Under the pieces are notes generated by a model that ran no database searches, had not been told where the DNA came from, and saw only the letters and a list, made by a program, of their open reading frames with translations. DNA of 64,000 bases from Setophaga petechia (Eukaryota; Chordata; Aves; Passeriformes; Parulidae), in contig JANCRA010000012.1 in assembly GCA_024362935.1 (NCBI GenBank), positions 5,890,001-5,954,000 of the forward strand. Reading direction: 5' to 3'. This document shows, piece by piece, positions 50,896 through 64,000 of the stretch. Each line of letters starts with the position of its first letter. Position 1 is the stretch's first letter. The translations under genes were made by a program, and so were the position numbers.

Positions 50896-53800
50896 CATTT
50901 TGGCAGATTTTTTTTGCCTTTACATGGAGTCATGATTTTTCTCCAGAAGATGAAAAGCCAGTATCTGTAATGAATTATGCTATTAAACTAGGAGAGCTAT
51001 TGGAGAATAAATACATGTCGTACATGCTTAAAAAACATACAGAAAACATCATAAATAACAAGATGTGTATTATCTTTGTGTAATCTATTGGTTTTATTAA
51101 ATTCTGCTTAGACACTGAGAAAGAAGAGACTAAACTAGCCAAAGAGGATTAGCACCATAAGAAAGAACAAGAAGGATTAATTTAAAAATGTTCAGAGAAA
51201 AAATATTTTGTTACAGAAGATGATATTACTCTATAGTTTGGCAAGCTGGTAGCTTGAATCACTGAAAAATAAGTAATTGCCTTCTTGGCTTCGAGTGCTA
51301 CATCTGTTTAATTGACTATCCTCTGTCCTTTGTCATTTCAAAAATTCTAAACACACAATTAAACAGTTTCTAGCAGAAAGCCAAGCTTATCTATTCCTCG
51401 GAAGATATCAGGTAGTTTTATGTGTTTTTACGTCTTATGCAGACAAAAAATGGCAATGTGCTTGGTAAGACAGCTGTGCAGCAAATAATAGGTATTTTCC
51501 ATTCGTGCATATCTAGCCTCATAGTTAAAGGAGAATTCTGCCATTCAATTCATCAATCAGTTCAGCTGGGATAAGATACCCCTTTCTCCTTGCTTCATTA
51601 CTGTCTCCCATGTGCTGAGGTACTTCTACCTAAAAGGTTAGAAAGAATCCCTGAACCATATAGCTTGCATGAAGTGCACACACTACTGCAGTGACTGTTG
51701 TGTGAAGCTATAAATATATGCCATGCAAGAGCATCAGTGCTGGGTTATACATGCTGGGTTCTTATAACACTTATGCCTAATATTGGTTTAATGCACAATA
51801 TTTGTGGTTCTCATATAGTGATGGATGCATAAATAAGCTCAGAACAACAGCTAAAATTATTTTTGACACTAACTGTACCCTTAATTGAGTTAACATTGAT
51901 ATTAAGTTCTTATCAAGAATAGTTTATATGGATCAAGTTTATTGTGGTATTTATTTTCTCTATTTTAATATTTGTCCTAGTTGATCTATTTCTGCTAATT
52001 GGATATGATAAAAGAATCCTTGGTCCTAGGCAGAGCTTTCCTCGACACTCACAAAATGTTTTACAAAGGTTTAGCATTGTGATCTCTACTGCTACCAGAA
52101 GAGAAACTTACACACAGATAAATCAAGTGCCCCTTTTAAAGCATGCTCTACACACAGCTCAGAGAGCTAAGGTAGCAGGACTCAAGTCTCAGTCCTGTGC
52201 AATATTAAGACAGCAAGGTTCTCTCCCCTACAGAAAGAAAAAGCCAAAATCAGGGGATAATTACAAGTAACGGCAGACAACCAATAATCCTTGAATAATC
52301 CAGTTCAAAGCACCCTGAATTATTAGATTCATAGATTCCTTGTAAGCCTCTGAAGTAATTAAAGCCTGACTGAGAAGCTAAGCGATCCTCTACTGAAATC
52401 CTATAAGAGATTAGCTTGAGAACATAATGTATGATGACTATTAATGTACTATTTTGCTGTTTGAGCAGCAAGTGTCATTCAGCAAAATCTTACCCAAATT
52501 GTTCATGTATTAGATTCACACTGTATTTACAAAGCTAAAGCTAATGTTAGAAGAAAGCACCAAAAAATGTGGTTTAATCTCTTACTACACCAATGAGATG
52601 CAGTAATTGACAGAACACAGCCAGATACTTACTCCAAGGGTTGAAGATCTGCGAGTCATTCCAAAAATTAGGAAATTGAGCAATTTCTGGTGAGAGCAGT
52701 CTAGTAACAGGAATGTGAACTTGTTACTTGAGTCACCATTTCTAAACAAAGATTCTCCATAATTTGGAAAGAAATTCTAATATTGAAGGGCTTCTAGAAT
52801 TATTAAACTACTGTTAATTTTGTATGTTTTAAGACAAAATACCCTTGGAAACTTACTATAGTGTCTAGAGGAAGCTAAACATCCATTAAATTACCTGTAA
52901 TCTCTCCATTCTCCATTCAAGGAGTAGAAACCATTTATTAGACTCATATTTAAACTGAATGTAATGAGCAACAAAATATTTTTGTTGTAACTATTGGACT
53001 GTATTCTAAAGAAATGTTCACTAACTCATCTTCATGTCTGAGTTCATTAAAACCCTCATCACTTTATCAGAAAATAAGAGATTGCTTTTTCTAATTCAAA
53101 TTGGACTCAACCTAAAAATTAGGTTTTAATAGTTACAGTCACTGGGTTTCTGTCAGTCACTAAGACTAGAGCCTCCTTCTGAGCCATTAAGTACAATTAA
53201 GCTCAAGTGTGAATTTGATGAAATTTGACAAGAATAACATCCATCTTTGCCCAAATTCTTGGCTTTTTTTTTTTCTACTTTTTGCATCCATTTTATGTAA
53301 ATTTTTATTGCACAAGGAAAGTGCAATTCCTGGCATGTCTGTTAAAAAAAAAAAAAAAAAAACAACATCATTTTTAGTAAGACTATGAGGCCAGAGCCAC
53401 TTTGGGCCACAGCATTAACAGACCAGTGCTTAGGTTTGTCACAGCCCTTCCTCTTGAGGAATATTTTTTTGCTGAGCATCTGTTACAGATCTTTCACAAT
53501 GCAGAACCCAGAACCTGAGACATGAATAAGTAGCAGCATCTGCTTATATTACTACCAGCAGCATACACAATGAGTGCCTTAGGGAATGTGCATTGCTCTC
53601 CTAATCTTATCTTCCTGCCTGCCCAAATCTGCAACTTCGCACTCCATGGAGCCACATCTTCCATTTTCCTTCCTCCTCTCCCAAGAGAATCTGATGCAAA
53701 ATGGGGCCAGCATGGTCCAGCTGCCCAAGAAGGAGCAAAGAAAAATTAAAAAGCTAAGCTTCATAACAGTGCAGCAGAAAAACAGCACAGCTATTCATCC

Positions 53801-56800
53801 TGCTTTGAGCACTTGTCCCACATCTGTGTTATGATGCCTCTTCAATGAAAGAAACAAGTGATGCTCTTTCACATACTGGACTCACATCTCACTCACTTCT
53901 CTGTTCTAGTCACAAATTCTATATCCTCTCATGACTTTTCTTTGCTCTTCTAAACATCTCCAAACCTTTTGTTCCTTCCCCATGTGGAGGTCCTTATGGT
54001 ATTTCCTAACTCTTGGTATCCTTAAGACTAGTCAGGTTTACTTTCATGTTAAAAAACTTTCTTTAAGAAACTAGACAGAAAAAGATTAGGGGGAAATCTC
54101 ATTTCTAAACATAAAATGCAAACATTATGTAGTTCAAATTTGAGAATTAAAAAAATTCATTTCAATTAGGATAAATTTTGAAAGAATTCTTCATGCCTAT
54201 GCAAGAAACTATCACTTCTGATCTAATAGCTATGGTTCTGAAAATATGTAGGTGGTGAAATACTTCTAAATTTCCACTAGAAGCTTAGATTACAATGGCA
54301 GTTTAATGAAAGACTAGAATTAACCCCACTGAAATGCAAAATTATACTAGAAAACTCTTTATATTACACTAACAATGAGGTGAGATTATACAAGCTTTTG
54401 AGACAGGATACTGTTGGGTCCAATTTTTCAGCTGAGCCTTGAAAAGATGAGGGGAAAAAAACTTATTATATTTCTGGTGCATTGCTAAGAAGCACAGCAT
54501 ACAAATAGTTAAAGTGAATAGGAACAATAGGTCAGCATGATGGAACTTGTGAGGAAAGAAAAGCTAGGAAATGTGGAGGTCTACAAAGCTAAAATATATA
54601 TAACATCCCTGAAATGATCTTTGGACTCATGCATTATATTAAAAAAAAAATAAAAATAAACAAAATCCACATATAAAAGGCAAAATAACAGAAAGCAACA
54701 TAAAAGTGATAGAATTTGCAACTACAGTAATTTGAATCAAACCCTGAAAAACTTCAAAAGGTTTCAAGAACTTTATAAAACTTCTACAGAAATTCAAAAA
54801 TAATCTGACATCTGCTCTTTCTTCTGACACTGTTGCACTTTCAGATGTGCATCCCATATATTCAGTTAACACCAAGAGTGAGAGAAAATTTAAGCCAACT
54901 GACCTCTATCACCTCAAAAAGTTTCTCACTATATCATCCTATTATCTCCCAATAATCCTATAAAGCATCTCTCTTATTTGCAACATAAGAAGAAAGTTAC
55001 TAGACTGGCGATTCATCTAGTGTAGCACCACGCTGCTGACAATGGCCAGGTTCACCTTCTGCAAGAGGAAATTCTGCTCCTAACAGACACAGAATACACT
55101 GTCTGTGTGGAGGCTCCTCCATAGCTATTGGAAGCTAGCTAGTATGACTTACCTTGTAAATTGTGAGGATTTAGAAGGCTAATTTTGTTTTTATTAGAAT
55201 TAACAATATTTGCATTTTCCAAAGAACAAACTTGGTTTCAATTTAATCCACTTTTCTATATACTTGATTCCTTCTTAAACTAAGTTGAACGGTTCATCAT
55301 GTGCTATCTAAAAAGAGGATCATTTTATCAATTTTGGTGGGTTTTTAAATTGTTAAAAATTCATTCATTCTTTAATCATTAGCATGGAAAGAGGAAGCTA
55401 TAATAGATCCTCTATTAAAAAAAAAAGTCTAGTTTTTATACTAGCACTGTGCTCTCCAGCATCTAAATGCTCATAGTTGGTCCACCTTTGCTCAATATAC
55501 TGCCCTTCTTTTCTCTGTAATAATGACAAGCCCAGATCTGCAAAAGTATGCATGCAACTATTGTTCTATTTGGATGCTAAATTCTCATTTATCTAATATG
55601 ATATAGGAAACAAAACGTTCAAAGATTTCATTCTTTGAATTTTAGAATTCATCCCACTGAAAGTAATTTGAGACAGATATCTGAGTTACAAACTGTAAAA
55701 CCAAAGAAATAAAAATATCTCAACTATTAACAACAATGAACAGCCTAGAGCAATTAATGAGTTTTTAAGTGAGAAATAGAAGGAGTTTGACTATAATTTT
55801 AATCCCTCTGTCATACTTTTACTTTCATGTTTAATAGATTAGGACCATTTGTTGTTTTTAGTTACAGCTCTAAAGATGTATTAGGATATGACAAGATCCA
55901 AGAAGCCATACTTTTAAATAAAACTTATTCATCTTGTAAATATTCCTTTAGAATTTCTGGCTTTTATCATCAGTTTAATGAAGTCTAATGGATCTGTTAT
56001 TATCCTTTCCCTTCAATGGGGTGATAAGAATAAAATGTAATTAAGTGTGTTTGAAATAAAAGAACAAAAGCTGACGATAAGGGAGAAAAAGAGATAGATA
56101 CAGCAATACTACATGAATGAGAAGTCAGGCAAGCTACAAATAACTGTTCTGTAGGCACTCCAAACATAGTCATTGTATGATTCCAAAGCTTATTCATATG
56201 CTTTCTGCAGCCTTCTAAACTGGTTACATGACCAATTGAGTTATGAACAAAATGATACAACCTGGGTGACCTGGTAAATTCATTTTAAAGAGAAAACCAA
56301 GTCATATTTTACTGAGAGTTAGCTGGCTGTATGAAGCAATAATTGTGAAGGCAATGTTCATTTTCTGCACATCGCGACTGTTTTTTTATTTAAATTAAGG
56401 CGAACTTACATGCAAAAGGATGTCTGATTAGTGCCCAGTAAGAAGAGAAAAATTTATGTTAAATATCTGCTTTCAAGAAGCTTCTTGTCTGTATTTTGTT
56501 TTGTTTTGGTTTGGGCTTTTTTTTGCTATATTAATTATGCATTGGGTAGAGGAAAAATTCTGAATTCAAGGAAAAATTATTAATAACATAAAGATGCATA
56601 TGCAAAATAAGTATTTAAAAACTGCCTATTTGTAGCATCGGTATTTTTGTTGGAAGTTATTCTACACGGAGACATTTCTACATTGAACATTCCAAGGCAT
56701 TATATGAAATGTTTTGCTTTTTTCCTAAAAAACCTGAAAAATTCAGTTTGTATTTGTATGACAAATTGTAACTCTACTACAAATAGATAAACAAAATCTT

Positions 56801-59800
56801 TGATTTTATTTTTCCTTATTTTTGAATAAGGAAAAAGCATTTAAGTTACTTCATAGGTAGTATGATATTTCCTTTTCTTATATAACACTAGAAAACACAC
56901 TGTATATCTTGTGTTACACATTTCTCATTAATAAAAGAAATAATCGGTTTTATCACAAACCTGTGACTTCCCATCAAAGTAGTACAGCTTACAAAAAAAA
57001 CCAAAACCATGAAAACTCATACTATGCTTTCTTTGTTTCTCAATTTAAGTACGATATTTAATTTTATCACTTAACATCCTACAGTGAAATTATTTAGTAC
57101 AGTTTCAGCACAGTCAAAAATGGGTATGGGTTTATAAAACAGAGGAAGGGAAAAAATCCACAGGGTTTGTATATGAAGCAACAAGGAGGACCAGATTGAG
57201 TAATTTTATATTGAGAGATCATAATGAATCTGATCAGGAGTTGCACAGGAATGTTACAGGTTTTCTCCTTGGACACTTTTAGCTCCACTACTTGTTAAAG
57301 AGAAGAAAACATCTGGATGTAGATCAGAAGGTAGATTATTCTCTGCTGTGATGTTATTTCAGCTCATCAATTAGATCAATGAAATGCACCAGAAAGAAAT
57401 TCATTTAGTCTTTTGCATTCCAAAAAAGCAAAAGTTACCCAATTCCCCGCATTGTTTTCTCCCTACACCACCCCTTGAAATTCTTTCTAGATTTTCATAA
57501 CGCATGTTGCTCCTTTAGTGATTAACTCCTTTGGTTTATCATTTCCACTATAGAGGATCCACACTTTTCCTTGAGGCCTAAGGGAATTTTACCAATATAG
57601 TACAACTAAAAGTGCTGAGCAAAATGAGCAGTGAGCTGAATCTCTGCATAAAACCAAGTTGCCTGATGTTTTTCTACAAAGTATGAATTTGAAATAATAT
57701 AAGGCCATTTAGATTTCTATTTCATGCTTCATAAGTAGGGGGTTTTTTTTGTCAAAAACAGACTATCAGTATGTAATTAGTGTCATTTTTTCAGGAAAAA
57801 ATTGCTAAATTTTTTTAACTCATTGTCTTTTCTAATGCATGGATAACTAAATGCAATCCATTTTTTCTTCCATTGTCATATATACCTAAGCTCAATAGAG
57901 CACCAAAATAATTTTTCAGCACCTTTTGTCTATTTCCCACTTTGATGGATAAGTGGCCTGAAGGAGCACATCGAGGCGGGCAATGATTCCTTCATGACTT
58001 CTTGGTTTGTATGAGTTGAATGCATGGCACCACAGCAGACCTTGGGCTGTCCTATGCAAGGATAATCAAACATTTGGTAAGGAAAAAAAAGTTAGGCAAC
58101 TCCTCCTTCCCTGCCTTTCACACAACGGCAGAGCCACATGGGCGTTCAAGCTTGTTACGCACAATCCTGTTGCTGTTACAGGAAGAACTATTCCATAAGA
58201 AGATTAGATATTAGCTTAAGCTGCCTTGATACAACTGAATAAGCATGAGCCTGCAGATATACAAATGCTAAATCTACGGGCATTATAATTTCTTAAGCAT
58301 TTAGAAACCTCCGAGCTTTTCTAGATGGTAAAGCATCCTACTACACATAAGTCTATTTCACAGACATACCAAATCTGTTTATTTTGAACAAAAGCAGCAT
58401 TGTTCAAGCTAAGTTATAATGCAATAAACAGATTAAGGCATTAGGCAACACAATTATTAAAAGAGTAAGATCCTCAAAATGAAGAAGCAAAATGAATGTG
58501 AAGTTTTCTGTCAAATAAAAAAATGCGAGGAAATTAAAATTAGAAGGCAAGGAAATTCAAATTAAATCTAGCTCAAAATAATTTACCTTTTGGCATCATA
58601 CATCAGTAATTCAGGTACTAGTTCAAAAAGTAAATAACATTTCAGGTTGAATGAAATTGCCATCTGTTTTGAAACAGTGTGGATTTTCAATTTAAAGTAA
58701 TCTGTAGTCATGTATTTAGGGCACATTGTTAAAGTATTGTTCATGTCAGAAGACACAGGAACTTTTAAGATTGCAACTTGTTCCTGGAAATCGGATGCAT
58801 TTCATTTTTATTTTTTTTCAATTGTTCTCAATAGCTTATGGGAGAATTGGCTCATTGAAAATAATGCAAATGGACTATATGTAACCTTTTCTTTCACCAG
58901 TGAAGGTAAAATTCACAGAGAAAAGGTTCCTCCACTACCCCTCTTAATCAGAGTTTAACTAATAAAAGTTTAGGTTCTATGCTGAACCTTGACACAGAAC
59001 TGTCTTAATTTTTATAATTTGAATCAATTCCATCTCTTTTGAGACCAATTTCATCAATTGGTATTATAAAGGGAAATATTACATCAAGATCCAAAAAACA
59101 TCAGTGATCCTTTCTGAGAGGTTTTCTCTGCTATAATATAAAGGTGAGTATAGCTGTGTTTCTATCTGTGTGTATCGGTATTGGCATACTGAAGTACAAA
59201 GCCTGAAGACTAAGAACGTGAAGTGTTTCAGTTTTTATAAGAAAAGATTTTGCAAATACTACCAGAACCTGCAGAAGTAAGGTTGAGTGTGGGAATGTGG
59301 ATTGCTTTCAAAACCTTATGAAAATCTAACTGTTTATAGCCTCTTCCAATCAAAGGGACTTTATAGCTGCCCTGATTCACTTCAGAAAATTGTGCCAAAA
59401 ACAACCACAAACCAGTAATTTTTTTTACACCTAAACATCATTGACATAAGTTTCTATAACTTTCTAAACTTCACCAATATTAAAAATCAAAATAGATGCT
59501 GAGAAGCCATAAAATATTCAGGTTACAAGATAACCTGATAAGGACAAAAAGCTCAGGCATCCTCTTTAAGCTGTTTCAAAAGAGTCCAACTTACTGGCAG
59601 CTATATGTCTCAAGAATACATGTACCTCCATCTCTAGCCAAGAAAGAACTAAAGAAAGAATTTTGTCTCAGTGGTAGAAGTATCAGGCCTTAAGAAAATG
59701 AACAAAACAAACTGGTGAATATTCATGGAAAACAAGAATAGATAATTTTCTCCTAGTTACACTATTATGCAAATGTTTGGAAATATTTCTTCAAATCATG

Positions 59801-61473
59801 TTTTAACTCAAAACAACCTCTTTGTAATATTTAGTCTGTGTTGTCACATAAATGGGGGAATATCACAGTGTACTGTTTAGATAGGACAGAAGTCAGCTCT
59901 AAAGGCAGTAACTTTTCATATGTATTTGGAGTCTCAGACTTCCCTGCTATCTGTGGACACAGATGCTCAGGGTAAATAAATCACATCAACAGACTCCAGA
60001 CTGCAGTATATGGTCAGGCTTGAATGTTGTCCGGCCATTGTCAGAGACAAAATACTAGACTATTTGGAACCTTGGTCTCTCACAGGGGAATTTCTTATAC
60101 TGTTACCCCTGAGCTCAATTTTGAAGTATTATCTTCAAATGAGAACATTATCTTCTAGGTTTGACTACTCTATAGGATTCTATACGACTGAATTAATTCC
60201 AACAACTTCAAAGGATTAGAAAGAATTGATTGATGATGTTTCAGACATTTGAGACCAACCTGGGAAATTCAGAGATTACTATAGTAGGATTTTTCTGATC
60301 TTTCATTTTAAAAAAAGTATTTTTAATGAGTTCTTTTCTGGAAGACTTCTCTGTGGAACTTTCACAGAACTACTTCTGTGTCAGTAAGTCAGGGACCATG
60401 CCTGTTATTCAAGATTTGCTGCCTCCAACCCTTCTAATCCAGAGCATCAACAAACATAAATCCTTCAATTTTCCACCCCTACCTTATCTTATACATAAGA
60501 CTGAATATCTCAAATGAAAGACTCAAACATCTCTATAGTAAATTATACTAATTCTTCTTCATCTTCTCATGCTAGCCTCATGGTTTCACTGCATTTATTC
60601 TTCTCTTTATCTCATTGTTCTGTGACATGGCAAACTTCTGTATACTGTTGACAGTACTAGTTGCTGGGAAACTGACTGCAAGAATTACCCCGTCACTAGC
60701 TCAGTTTTCAAAAATGAAGTTTAAAAGAAAATTCTTGAGACTCACTCTGATACTGTGCCCTACTTTTTCCTCTTGCTTACACGTGTCGTATTTTAAAATC
60801 AACCTTGGTTTTGTAAATCAGGAGGGATCTACTTGAAGTCAGTGTTACTTATTTGTAGAGAACAAGCTTGCATTGGCTTTATCGGTTTACATTTCAACTA
60901 CCTTGAGACACTATAAAGGGCAGAATTATGCAGCACTTAATGCTATAGAAAACATGTTGTTTCTTTCATGTGAGTATTTTATGTCAAATCCTTTACAGAG
61001 AAAGCTAACATAAGACTAACCTAAGTAAGTGAACAGAAGTGATAAAAGAAACTGGGAAATTAAGGCAAGGGAGAAAAACTAGCTTGAAAGAAGCTATTTC
61101 AGTGTGCAAGTGTGGAACAATTTGGGAATATACCCTGTTCCTTTCAGATGCTGAATGCTTTTGATTATGGCAACAATAAGAAGCACTGGGTTTTGCTAAT
61201 AACTAAAGACAGCATGGGGCAAGATTTCTTGTTTAAGAGTACCACAAGGTCAAACTTTTCTGAAAAGGTCTTGCTGAATTTAATATAGATTTATATTAAT
61301 GAAGAATTCTAGGGGAGTTGCATGAAATTATGAAATAATTTCAAGACTTTTTAAACATAATTTCTGAAGGCTTTAGTTAGTTCTATCTCTATAAAACTTT
61401 CTATGGAACCTTGACAAAATATGGTGATTGATTTCAAGCACATACTAGAAATTTGCAAACTTTGTACTTGATG
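50896..61473. other. Long A+T-rich non-coding stretch, no gene seen
   Basis: No coding region is recognisable over about 10.5 kb. Noted items are a 19-base A run at 53344-53362, a perfect 12-base stem with a 4-base loop (tttttccttatt / aataaggaaaaa) at 56809-56836, and a (GTTTT)n-like patch near 56496-56515. The slightly G+C-richer piece at 57950-58200 is unclassified. The piece at about 56290-56430 looks like possible conserved non-coding DNA, by impression only. Confidence 0.6.
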
Positions 61474-61640
61474 TAATGTTTGTTTGTTTTGTTTGTTTTG
61501 TTTTGGGGGTTTTGTTTGTTTTTTCTTCGTGGTAGTTCTGTTTTGTTTTGAGGGGAGGTTGGAGTTTTTTGGCTTTTTTGTTGTTGTTTTGTTTTGTTCT
61601 TTGGTTTTTTAGTTTTTTGTGGGATTTTTGGGGGAATTGT
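61474..61640 (+). repeat. G/T-rich simple-sequence stretch
   Basis: The block consists almost only of G and T, with repeated TTTTG and TTTG units (for example 'tgttttgtttgttttgtttt'), G runs up to five, and few A or C. It is low-complexity sequence with no array of constant period. Confidence 0.85.
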
Positions 61641-62184
61641 TATTCTTTGTAGCTCTTTTACAACTTTTTCATTTCTTTACCCACTGGCTTTAAAATGCAC
61701 TAGTGGTAAATGATCCTGTGATGTGCCAGAGATATCTCTAAGTAGAAAAGACTTGTTCTTCAGGACATCAGCTGCAAAGGAAAGCAGGTGAGTAGGAGAC
61801 TCCCTGAGAATAGGTTCATTTCATAGATATTCAGCTATTTTTTTTTTTTTTTTATTTCCAGCTTTTCCAAAGCATTTATCATTGCCAAATTTAACAAGGA
61901 CTTGGGCAAATATTTTCCATACAGTCCTTTACCGGTTCTATGAATCTCTGTGCAGGCTAAACTCATAAATTTCTTCAAATTACATTAAAAGAACATTTCT
62001 TCTTGTGCAGAACTTATTTTCATATCTTTAGGAATTTCTTGGCAGGAAAAATTTTGCATTGTCTTCTTTCTTTTTACAGCTTATTCTGCATCCTTCTCTA
62101 GCAAAGTTTCACCTTCAAGTCTTACACAACTGTTTTAAGCCACAATAATCCACACTCAACGAAAAGAGCAGGTCTCTTTTCTAA
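61641..62184. other. A+T-rich non-coding DNA, no gene seen
   Basis: A 16-base T run lies at 61838-61853. Nothing else is recognisable before the CR1 copy. Confidence 0.65.
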
Positions 62185-63327
62185 CCAAAAATACCTTATC
62201 GACTTGGTAGACAACAGGAGAGCAATGGATATTGTCTACTTTAACTTCAGTGAATATTTTAACAGTTTCTCCCTCAAAACCATTACAGAGAAGGTGTTAA
62301 AGTATGGGCTGGATGAGCAGACAGTACGATGAACTGAACAAAAGCTGAATGACCAGGCCCAGAGGGTCGTGATCAATGGCTCAAACTCTAGATGGAAGAG
62401 AATAGCTAGTGGGGGTCTACCCTTATAAGGGGTCCAGTCCCTTATCACATCTTCATTACAATCGGAATGACAGGGCAGAGTGTTTCTTCTGCAAATTTGC
62501 AGGTGACACAAAACTGGGAGAAGTGGCTGATATGCCAAAGGGTCATGCTGCCCTCCAGGCAGACCTCAACAACTTGAAGAAATGGCCTGAGAGGAACCTC
62601 ACAAAGGTCAAAAAGTGCACCAGTATATATTGTACACCAATCATCTGGAAATCAATCATTTGGAAAACAGCTTGGCAGAAAAGTAGGCAGCAACATGACT
62701 ATAAGCCAACACTGCACCCTTGCAGCAGAAAAGGTTAATAGTATCCTGGGCCAAAGCGGATGATTGTGGACAGCAGGTTAATGCAGGGGATCCTTCCCCT
62801 CTACTCAGCCCTGCTGAGGACAGAGCTAGAGTGTTGTGTCCAGTTCTGGGCCCCTCAGTACAAGGCATGGACCTACTGTAGACAGGTCAGTGAAAGCATG
62901 AAGATGGTAAAGGGACAGAAGCTTCTCTCCTGTAAGGAAATGCTGAGAGAGATTGGCCTGTTCAGGTTAGGGAAGAGAAGTCTCAGGGGAATTTGATCAA
63001 CACCTCAATAACAAATACAGTTTGATCAAGGGAGTGTGTAAAGACAGTCAAGATCCTTTCAGTTGTGTCCAGTGACAGGACCAGAGGCAATGGGGCACAA
63101 ACACTGGAGGTTTCCTCTGAACATCAAGAAACAATTATTTTACTGTTAAGGGTGACTGGGTACTGGCACAGGTGGAGTTTTCAACTTTAGAAATACTAAA
63201 AAAGAATCTGGATATAACCCTATGCAATCAGCCTTGGATGGACCTGCTTGAATAGAGCTGTTGGACCAGATGAACGCAGTGGTCCCTTCCAACATCAACT
63301 GTTCTGAAAATCCATGGTTCTGTAATG
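62185..63327 (+). mobile_element. Old CR1 LINE with part of ORF2 reverse transcriptase, inactive
   Basis: This is the longest CR1 piece here. At 62201-62329 a frame matches the region around reverse-transcriptase motif A (DIVYFNFSEYFN, ending in a stop). Functional copies read like 'VYLDFSKAFD' at this point, so the catalytic aspartate is now asparagine. In another frame, FAGDTKLG (62496-62519) stands where the family has FADD, so one of the paired catalytic aspartates is glycine. Further on, LPLYSALLRTELECCVQFWAP (about 62792-62854) and the 'DRTRGNG'-like segment (about 63078-63098) follow in normal CR1 order. The end is CR1-like: 'tggaccagatgaacgcagtg' (63263-63282), 'gtcccttccaac' (about 63283-63294) and 'catggttctgtaatg' (about 63313-63327). 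Frame changes, stops and a diverged tail show a long-dead copy. Confidence 0.92.
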
Positions 63328-64000
63328 CAGACTTGTGGCTGAAGCCCAGTAAAGATATAGAATTCAATAAACATGTTCAAAGCATTATTTAAAAAAGGCA
63401 GCAACACCCTAAATCAAATTGAAATGTTAATTGCATCAGGCTTAGCTTTGGCTGACTCTATTAATCCTCCATTTAAATGAATATAAAATCCAGTAAAATA
63501 AAGTTATTTTCCATGTACCAATAGCAACACTTACTTGTTTGGTATTACACTAACTGTATGCAAACACTGCTAATGCAAATGCCTTCGTATAAACACTCAC
63601 ATGAATGTGCTCTTCACAAACAAAACAGGAAATCACTGTTTTGTTTTTCACAGGAAATCACTATACCTGTAAAGTATATTGATTCATCTTTTATCGCATT
63701 GCTTCTCCATTTAGAGACAAACAAAAGATCAAGAGTCTTTTTGTTTAAACTAATCTTTGTACTTTATAACAGTAACATTGTTAGATGGGTTGAAAACTCA
63801 TACTGGTGCTATGGACTTCTTTATAACTAGAAGAAATTTAGAGCTGAACAATATAATAGGCAATTATAGATAATATATTGAGATAATTTTTCTCTCCCAC
63901 TTCAACCAACTGAAGCTCTCCCAGAAAAAAGTATGGCTCATCCATTCAGGAGAATAGATGCCTCACTGTTAACGTTGTTCTACGAGTTGTTTGAACAGGC
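63328..64000. other. A+T-rich non-coding DNA, no gene seen
   Basis: This is ordinary A+T-rich sequence to the window end. The frame of 90 codons at 63558-63830 has no recognisable domain and is probably chance. Confidence 0.65.

Noticed and set aside
1..64000. CRISPR arrays, operons, tRNA or rRNA genes, phage or plasmid features
   Set aside because: No regularly spaced direct repeats, no dense coding and no cloverleaf or rRNA motifs were seen. The repeats present are avian retroelements, so a prokaryotic reading does not fit.

Overview
The window reads as a stretch of vertebrate nuclear DNA, almost certainly from a bird and more probably a songbird. It is A+T rich, by eye roughly two thirds. 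It has no bacterial-style gene packing. Its recognisable repeats are avian: five CR1 LINE pieces, several ending in the diagnostic short 3' repeat (ATTCTATG-like), and one LTR resembling the zebra-finch TguLTR5/ERVL type. These family assignments come from memory of consensus sequences, not from a search.

I found no protein-coding gene, tRNA, rRNA or CRISPR array that I can support. The longest open frames lie inside CR1 copies, inside a purine microsatellite, or in ordinary A+T-rich DNA. The window is best described as a gene desert or the inside of a very large intron.

Layout, left to right: unique A+T-rich DNA (1-4445); a CR1 3' end on + (4446-5138); an unclassified G+C-richer block with degenerate internal repeats (5690-6240); a solo ERVL-type LTR on - (8599-9383); a second probable retroviral LTR on + (about 11690-12410); a 353-base pure purine tract made of (AAGGG)45 and then (AAGAG)18 (13739-14091); a 60-base near-perfect hairpin (16092-16151); a CR1 tail carrying a private 41-base inverted duplication (25230-25454); G+C-richer unclassified blocks (27100-27450, 27830-28210, 40030-40680); a CR1 3' end on - (44454-44640); a possible decayed coding frame (45757-46422); small tandem duplications and a palindrome (45525-49910); a long CR1 3' part on + (50173-50895); a G/T-rich simple stretch (61474-61640); and an old, inactive CR1 copy that includes part of the reverse transcriptase (about 62185-63327).

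Nothing here works together as a pathway or operon. I looked for a new biological system and did not find one. The observations most worth a second look are the long purine tract, the three strong hairpins or inverted duplications, and the single frame at 45757-46422 with few stops.
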